Positions 59,270 through 64,000 of a DNA stretch of 64,000 bases are shown here, piece after piece (within the stretch, counting starts at the first letter, position 1; each line of letters starts with the position of its first letter). The position numbers and the translations under genes are program-made. The DNA is from Polytrichum commune. Lineage: Eukaryota > Streptophyta > Polytrichopsida > Polytrichales > Polytrichaceae. The stretch covers positions 42,990,758-43,054,757 of the forward strand of contig OX485805.1 of the NCBI GenBank assembly GCA_950295325.1, written 5' to 3'. The notes beneath the pieces are model-generated. The model was not told where the DNA came from, ran no database searches, and was given only the letters and a program-made list of their open reading frames with translations.

Positions 59270-61231
59270 TGTCGCGCACCTCTCCATGAGGAGTGCCCGA
59301 AACACCATTGGCACAAGGGGGACCCCGGAGTGACACCCGGGACTTGTGGCGCCGTTGGTGAGAGGGCCCAAGTGATCCTAGTGTGGGTGAGGGCCCCGGG
59401 CGTTGGGAACGCCTCCCACCCACAAAGACTAGGAGGCATGAGGGTGAGGCCATGAGCTATGCGTAGCTCATGGCGTGGTGATTCTAGAATGCTCAAGATC
59501 ACCTCAATCGGAGGTGTGAGCTAGGAGTTATGGCCATTTGAGTGGGGTGCTGTCCCGGGACAGCGCCCTGGTACAGCAGTGCCTGGGAGTGATTCCCGGG
59601 ACTGCCAAGGTTCAAACAGGCATAACTTCCTCAAGACTTGCCCAAATGGGGCAAGCGAGGAGTCCATCGGCATCTACGTGAAGCGTAAATGAGGATGGAG
59701 TGGTTGGTTGTTATGATCAGACATCATACAAGGAAGTTATGATGGTCTGAAGCTGCTGGGGGGGTTCTAGGCCCAGCAGCTAAGGGAAAATGTCCACTTG
59801 GCCCCAACTCTTGGTAGAGAGACAAGAGGTTGGTTGGCGGTGGGGTAGGGGCTCCGTGTAGAGTCCTAGAGGCTTATATGGGTGAGGTGGTGTGGCCTCA
59901 CCCACCCGAAGCCGAACGGCACGGCCTCCATGGGCATTGGCCCATTGTGAGGCCATAGTTGCCTAGTATGCTTCGGGTTGTTGTAGTGTTGCTCCGGCAA
60001 CGCGATGATCAACATAGGATTGGACTTCCATGGATGGAAGTCCACATTGGGGAAATGGGTTACCGATTAAGGGGTGAGTCCCGAAAGCAAAGTAGGAGGG
60101 TTGGTTCCCTCCTATGAACTATTGGTCCGGGGTAAGAGGAGCTATCCATGTCGCGCACCTCTCCATGAGGAGTGCCCGAAACACCATGGGCACAAGGGGG
60201 ACCCCGGAGTGACACCCGGGACTTGTGGCGCCGTTGGTGAGAGGGCCCAAGTGATCCTAGTGTGGGTGAGGGCCCCGGGCGTTGGGAACGCCTCCCACCC
60301 ACGAAGACTAGGAGGCACAAGGGCAAGGCCATGAGCTATGCGTAGCTCATGGCGTGGTGATTCTAGAATGCTCAAGATCACCTCAAGCGGAGGTGGGAGC
60401 TAGGAGTTATGGCCATTTGAGTGGGGCGCTGTCCCGGGACAGCGCCCTGGTACAGCAGTGCCTGGGAGTGATTCCCGGGACTGCCAAGGTTCAAACAGGC
60501 ATAACTTCCTCAAGACTTGCTCAAATGGGGCAAGTGAGGAGTCCATCGGCATCTACGTGAAGCGTAGATGAAGATGGAGGGGTTGGTTGTTATGATCAGA
60601 CATCATACAAGGAAGTTATGATGGTCTGAAGCTGCTGGGGGGGTTCTAGGCCCAGCGGCTAAGGGAAAATGTCCACTTGGCCCCAACTCTTGGTAGAGAG
60701 ACAAGAGGTTGGTTGACGGTGGGGTAGGGGCCCCGCGTAAAGTCCTAGAGGCTTATATGGGTGAGGTGGTGTGGCCTCACCCACCCGAGGCCGAACGGCA
60801 CGGCGCACGGCCTCCATGGGCATTGGCCCATTGTGAGGCCATAGTTGCCTAGTATGCTTCGGGTTATTGTAGTGTTGCTCCGGCAACGCGATGATCAACA
60901 TAAGATTGGACTTCCATGGATGGAAGTCCACATCTAAGGATTGGTTACCGATTAAAGGGGTGAGTCCCGAAATCAAAGTAGGAGGGTTGGTTCCCCTCCT
61001 ATGAACTAATGGTCCGGGGTTAGAGGAGCTAACCATTAGCATGGCGGTATGCGAAGGGTTAGCGACTCGTAACCTTTGCTAGAATTGAAAATTGGCAAGA
61101 TGGTCAAGGGGGGGCTAGCAAGGGTTGCGACAATCCATTAGCATGGCGGAATGCGAAGGGTTAGCGCTCGTAACCTTTGCTAGAAACGAAAATTGGCAAG
61201 ATTATTAAGGGACCTAGCAAGGGTTGCGACA
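59270..61231 (+). repeat. 3' LTR of copy G, split by solo LTR S2
   Basis: LTR sequence 59270-60148 and 61138-61231 (973 bp in total), after polypurine tract GGTGGGGGTGAG. Ends GATTATTAAGGGACCTAGC..., a different subtype from its 5' LTR. Confidence 0.94.
60149..61132 (+). repeat. Solo LTR S2, TSD ATCCA
   Basis: 984 bp LTR inserted inside the 3' LTR of copy G, flanked by ATCCA at 60144-60148 and 61133-61137. It has a short local duplication (CGGCACGGCGCACGGCC) at about 60795-60811. Shares CATCTAAGGATTGG with S1. Confidence 0.95.
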
Positions 61232-61236
61232 GAAAG

Positions 61237-61580
61237 GGTTTGGGTCGACCGACCCAAACTATGTAAGGGGGGATGGGGTTTGAGGTAATCCTAGTACCTG
61301 CCCAATGTGGAGAAAGGTTTGGGTTGAAAGACCCAAACTATGTAGGGCAGAATGGGATCTGAGTCAACCCCAGTACTTGCCCACGGTGGAAAAAGGTTTG
61401 GGTCGACCGACCCAAACTATGTAGGGGGGGGGATGGGCTCGGAGTCAACCCCGGTACTTTCCCACTGTGGAGAAGGGTTTGGGTCGACCGACCCAAACTA
61501 TGTGGGGGGGGATGGGCTCTGAGTCAACCCTACTACCTGGCCACTGTGGGGTTAGGTTTGGGTCGGGCGACCCAAACTGT
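61237..61580. repeat. 79-bp minisatellite with a hairpin in each unit
   Basis: TTTGGGTCG-AC-CGACCCAAA starts at 61239, 61397 and 61478; weaker versions start at 61318 and 61557. Spacing is 79, 79, 81 and 79 bp. Units share AACTATGTAGGGGGG, GAGTCAACCC, AGTACTTGCCCA and CTGTGGAGA. It starts five bases after the LTR of copy G. Confidence 0.9.
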
Positions 61581-62888
61581 CCGTAAAATACGCCGTATAA
61601 TGCGGCGTGAATATGGTGAATTCTAAATATAGGATATGTAGGGAAATAAAAGTCATGGATGAATGTTGTGATTGCTTGCTCATGAATGCTAGTGTGCTCT
61701 AACCTTGTAGTGGAGCTCCAAGTGAGAGAGCTTGCTGCAATTTCTGGAGAGGGAGATGAGCAAAAAGGACTGACTTTTCGGGGAGGCTGGCCCTTTATAC
61801 TGTCCGCATCCGCTGCCCTGCTTCCTCTTGGATACCTTTCCCGCTTGATTCCCCTTTAGCCGGTAATTCAAACCTTCTGACATACTTTCCCGCCTCGTGT
61901 TTATAATAGAAAATGTGTACTAAGCGTGGGTCTTCGGTGCCCCAACCATCAAGTTATCTGAGTTCACATATATTCTGTATGTAGAATAAATATGTATTGT
62001 CACTATTTGAGATATTGTATCCGTTTTTTATTTTTTAAAGTGAATATGACTTGCACCATTGGTAGGAAAGGTAGTAGCGGCATGTATTTTAACAAGTGCA
62101 TTAAAGGAAATGTAGATCTGATATAAGATTTAGAAAATAATTCCCAACAACTTCCCTTTGATCCATCTAAGGAACATAATAAATTATGTTGCAAGATATT
62201 ACTCTATTTGAACTCAAACATTATAATATATTTTAACAATTATTTTGACAAAAATGTGGCAACATCGTTTAACTCCATATCGTAAAAGTCACTAAATACA
62301 ACCGTTAAAGTAGCTAATGAGACCATCAAAAGAGGAAATATATAATATTAACAACAAAAAACAAACATGACATTGTGCAAATGAGAAAAAAACATGGGGA
62401 TATTAACTAAAATGAGACAAATGGTCCGCTCATTTTAATGTGGGGAACGTGATGGGAACGTAATGATTGCTTTTTTGTACGAGAGAATACCCGTAGAGTA
62501 TTTAGGGACCACAAACCAAGTGTTCCAATGAAACCGGGCAAACAATCAATTGTAATATGGAGGATCCCATCAAGGAAGACAAAAGGATTGTGCCTACACT
62601 CCATGGGTGAACACCCGTGGACTATTTGTTCCCACCATGCACATTGGAGGACTCCCACATATTAAACATGTTGGCTAATATGACAATGCACATGAAAATT
62701 CACAAAAAAAGATGCCTTTAAAACTGGTAATTTGAACATCCGTGGGACAAATGTCAATGTCTACGGCTCTCTAATTAATGCTCACAAAATTAAAATTGAG
62801 CACCAAATATGCTAGATGGTGTCAACCATCTAGCCCACCCATGAGAGTCCACCCGTGGATACCGAGGAATGAGCAATGCAACTTTAAT
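61581..62888. other. AT-rich intergenic DNA without a supported gene
   Basis: Base composition changes sharply to AT-rich. Only short frames are present, with no domain recognised and no RNA gene seen. A compact inverted motif ATACGCCGTATAATGCGGCGT occurs at its left edge. Confidence 0.6.
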
Positions 62889-63357
62889 CTAGACGTCTTC
62901 TGTTGGTACCCCATCCTCGAAAGTATCTCCATCAGTCATTTTCCCACCTCTAGTGCATCGACCTAAATTATCCTGTGCGAAAAGAATTTGCCGAGCTGGG
63001 ATGAGTACATTGTCATCGGACGCATTCCTTTGTCTTGCCCATGATGCCACAACACAATCTAGGGATTGATGAGCTGGTGCATAGTCCTTGAGCCTCGTCC
63101 ATCGAAAAGATTTTGCCGTGTCCCATTCCTCATAACGTTCGTCTAAGGTCTTCTTGTTCCTTTGGCCAAGGACCGGTACATAATAGACAATCTCAATGGA
63201 GCGAGGATTAGGACCGATATGTGCCAAATTGGGCTCAGAAATCACTCGTCCCATCCACACTGGATTAGGACAATCCTCACTAGGACGTAGTAACACATAA
63301 TGGGCGACCCTAATATGTGCGCCGGGACGGAAGGTCTCAACAGGTCGAGAACTAGCT
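62889..63357 (-). CDS. Unrecognised protein, C-terminal part, interrupted by LTR K
   Basis: About 155 codons open from the LTR border to a TAG at 62889. The composition looks like real protein: RPGAHIRVAHYVLLRPSEDC, VWMGRVISEPNLAHI, IEIVYYVPVLGQRNKKTLDE, EEWDTAKSFRWTRLKDYAP, then a polar tail. I do not recognise the family. The W.GRV segment with alternating hydrophobic stretches could be a small beta-barrel reader domain, which is a guess. The start lies beyond the LTR insertion at 63358, outside the window. It could be a host gene or the gene of another transposon. Confidence 0.45.
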
Positions 63358-64000
63358 TGTCGCGCACCTCTCCATGAGGAGTGCCCGAAACACCATGGGC
63401 ACAAGGGGGACCCCGGAGTGACACCCGGGACTTGTGGCGCCGTTGGTGAGAGGGCCCAAGTGATCCTAGTGTGGGTGAGGGCCCCGGGCGTTGGGAACGC
63501 CTCCCACCCACGAAGACTAGGAGGCACAAGGGTAAGGCCATGAGTTATGCGTAGCTCATGGCGTGGTGATTCTAGAAAGCTCAAGAACACCTCAATCGGA
63601 GGTGTGAGCTAGGAGTTATGGCCATTTGAGTGGGGCGCTGTCCCGGGACAGCGCCCTGTTACAGCAGTGCCTGGGAGCGATTCCCGGGACTGCCAAGGTT
63701 CAAACAGGCATAACTTCCTCAATACTTGCCCGAATGGGGCAAGTGAGGAGTCCATCGGCATCTACGTGAAGCGTAGATGAAGATGGAGTGGTTGGTTGTT
63801 ATGATCAGACATCATACAAGGAAGTTATGATGGTCTGAAGCTGCTGGGGGGTTCTAGGCCCAGCAGCTAAAGGAAAATGTCCACTTGGCCCCAACTCTTG
63901 GTAGAGAGACAAGAGGTTGGTTGACGGTGGGGTAGGGGCCCCGCGTAGAGTCCTAGAGGCTTATATGGGTGAGGTGGTGTGGCCTCACCCACCCGAGGCC
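63358..64000 (+). repeat. LTR K, cut by the window end
   Basis: Starts TGTCGCGCACCTCTCC with left flank TAGCT and runs 643 bp to the window edge. It may be a 5' LTR or another solo LTR. Confidence 0.93.

Larger units (their letters stand above)
37053..61231 (+). mobile_element. Chromovirus copy G, 5'-truncated, with four insertions
   Basis: Plus-strand copy: truncated 5' LTR, internal 37893-40220, copy H, internal 55641-57880, solo LTR, 58882-59269, then a 3' LTR split by a second solo LTR. Its target duplication on the left is lost by the truncation; the right flank is GAAAG. Its two LTRs are clearly different subtypes. Confidence 0.92.

Noticed and set aside
62889..63590. A single 233-codon protein across the LTR K border
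   Set aside because: The first part is LTR U3 sequence; only 62889-63357 is outside the LTR. The fusion is a by-product of the insertion.

Overview
The window is a land-plant nuclear repeat block, with no complete host gene visible. Almost everything is a nest of closely related Ty3/Gypsy LTR retrotransposons. LTRs are about 972 bp (TG...CA). The primer-binding site is TGGTATCAGAGC (the plant initiator-Met tRNA type), the polypurine tract is GGTGGGGGTGAG, and integrase with a DD35E triad is followed by a chromodomain, so the family is a chromovirus. I cannot name the species. The density of nesting suggests a large, repeat-rich plant genome.

Layout. 1-3562 is the 3' part of copy A (+), inserted into copy B (3563-8328, -), which lies in an older relative O (8329-8783, -). 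8784-9694 is non-family DNA with a cluster of short palindromes. Copy C (+) starts at 9695. It is split by copy D (11599-25607, -, TSD TTTGC), itself split by copy E (15726-22673, +, TSD GTCAC). C resumes at 25613 and is cut again at 29541 by copy F (-), which shares a recombinant LTR (35793-36763) with a fragment F' (to 37055). A 3-bp microhomology junction then leads to copy G (+, 5' LTR truncated, 37053-61231). G is split by copy H (40221-55635, -, TSD CTCGA) and carries two solo LTRs (57881-58876, TSD TCACC; 60149-61132, TSD ATCCA). H contains copy I (44635-51693, +, TSD ATAGG) and a 1.55-kb hAT element (53825-55377, 8-bp TSD). 61232-63357 is non-family DNA with a 79-bp minisatellite and an unrecognised reading frame, interrupted by another LTR at 63358.

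The family itself is the main observation. All eight copies that cover the region lack the reverse-transcriptase palm (no YxDD). All carry a 229-bp tandem array (2-5 units) made from the RT/RNase H connection. All nine copies share stop codons at the same places in RNase H, the integrase zinc finger and the integrase core. Yet several copies have near-identical LTRs and intact target duplications. The simplest reading is a non-autonomous family amplified in trans, with its gag-pol carried as a fossil. The older relative O keeps an open gag start and may resemble the autonomous partner.
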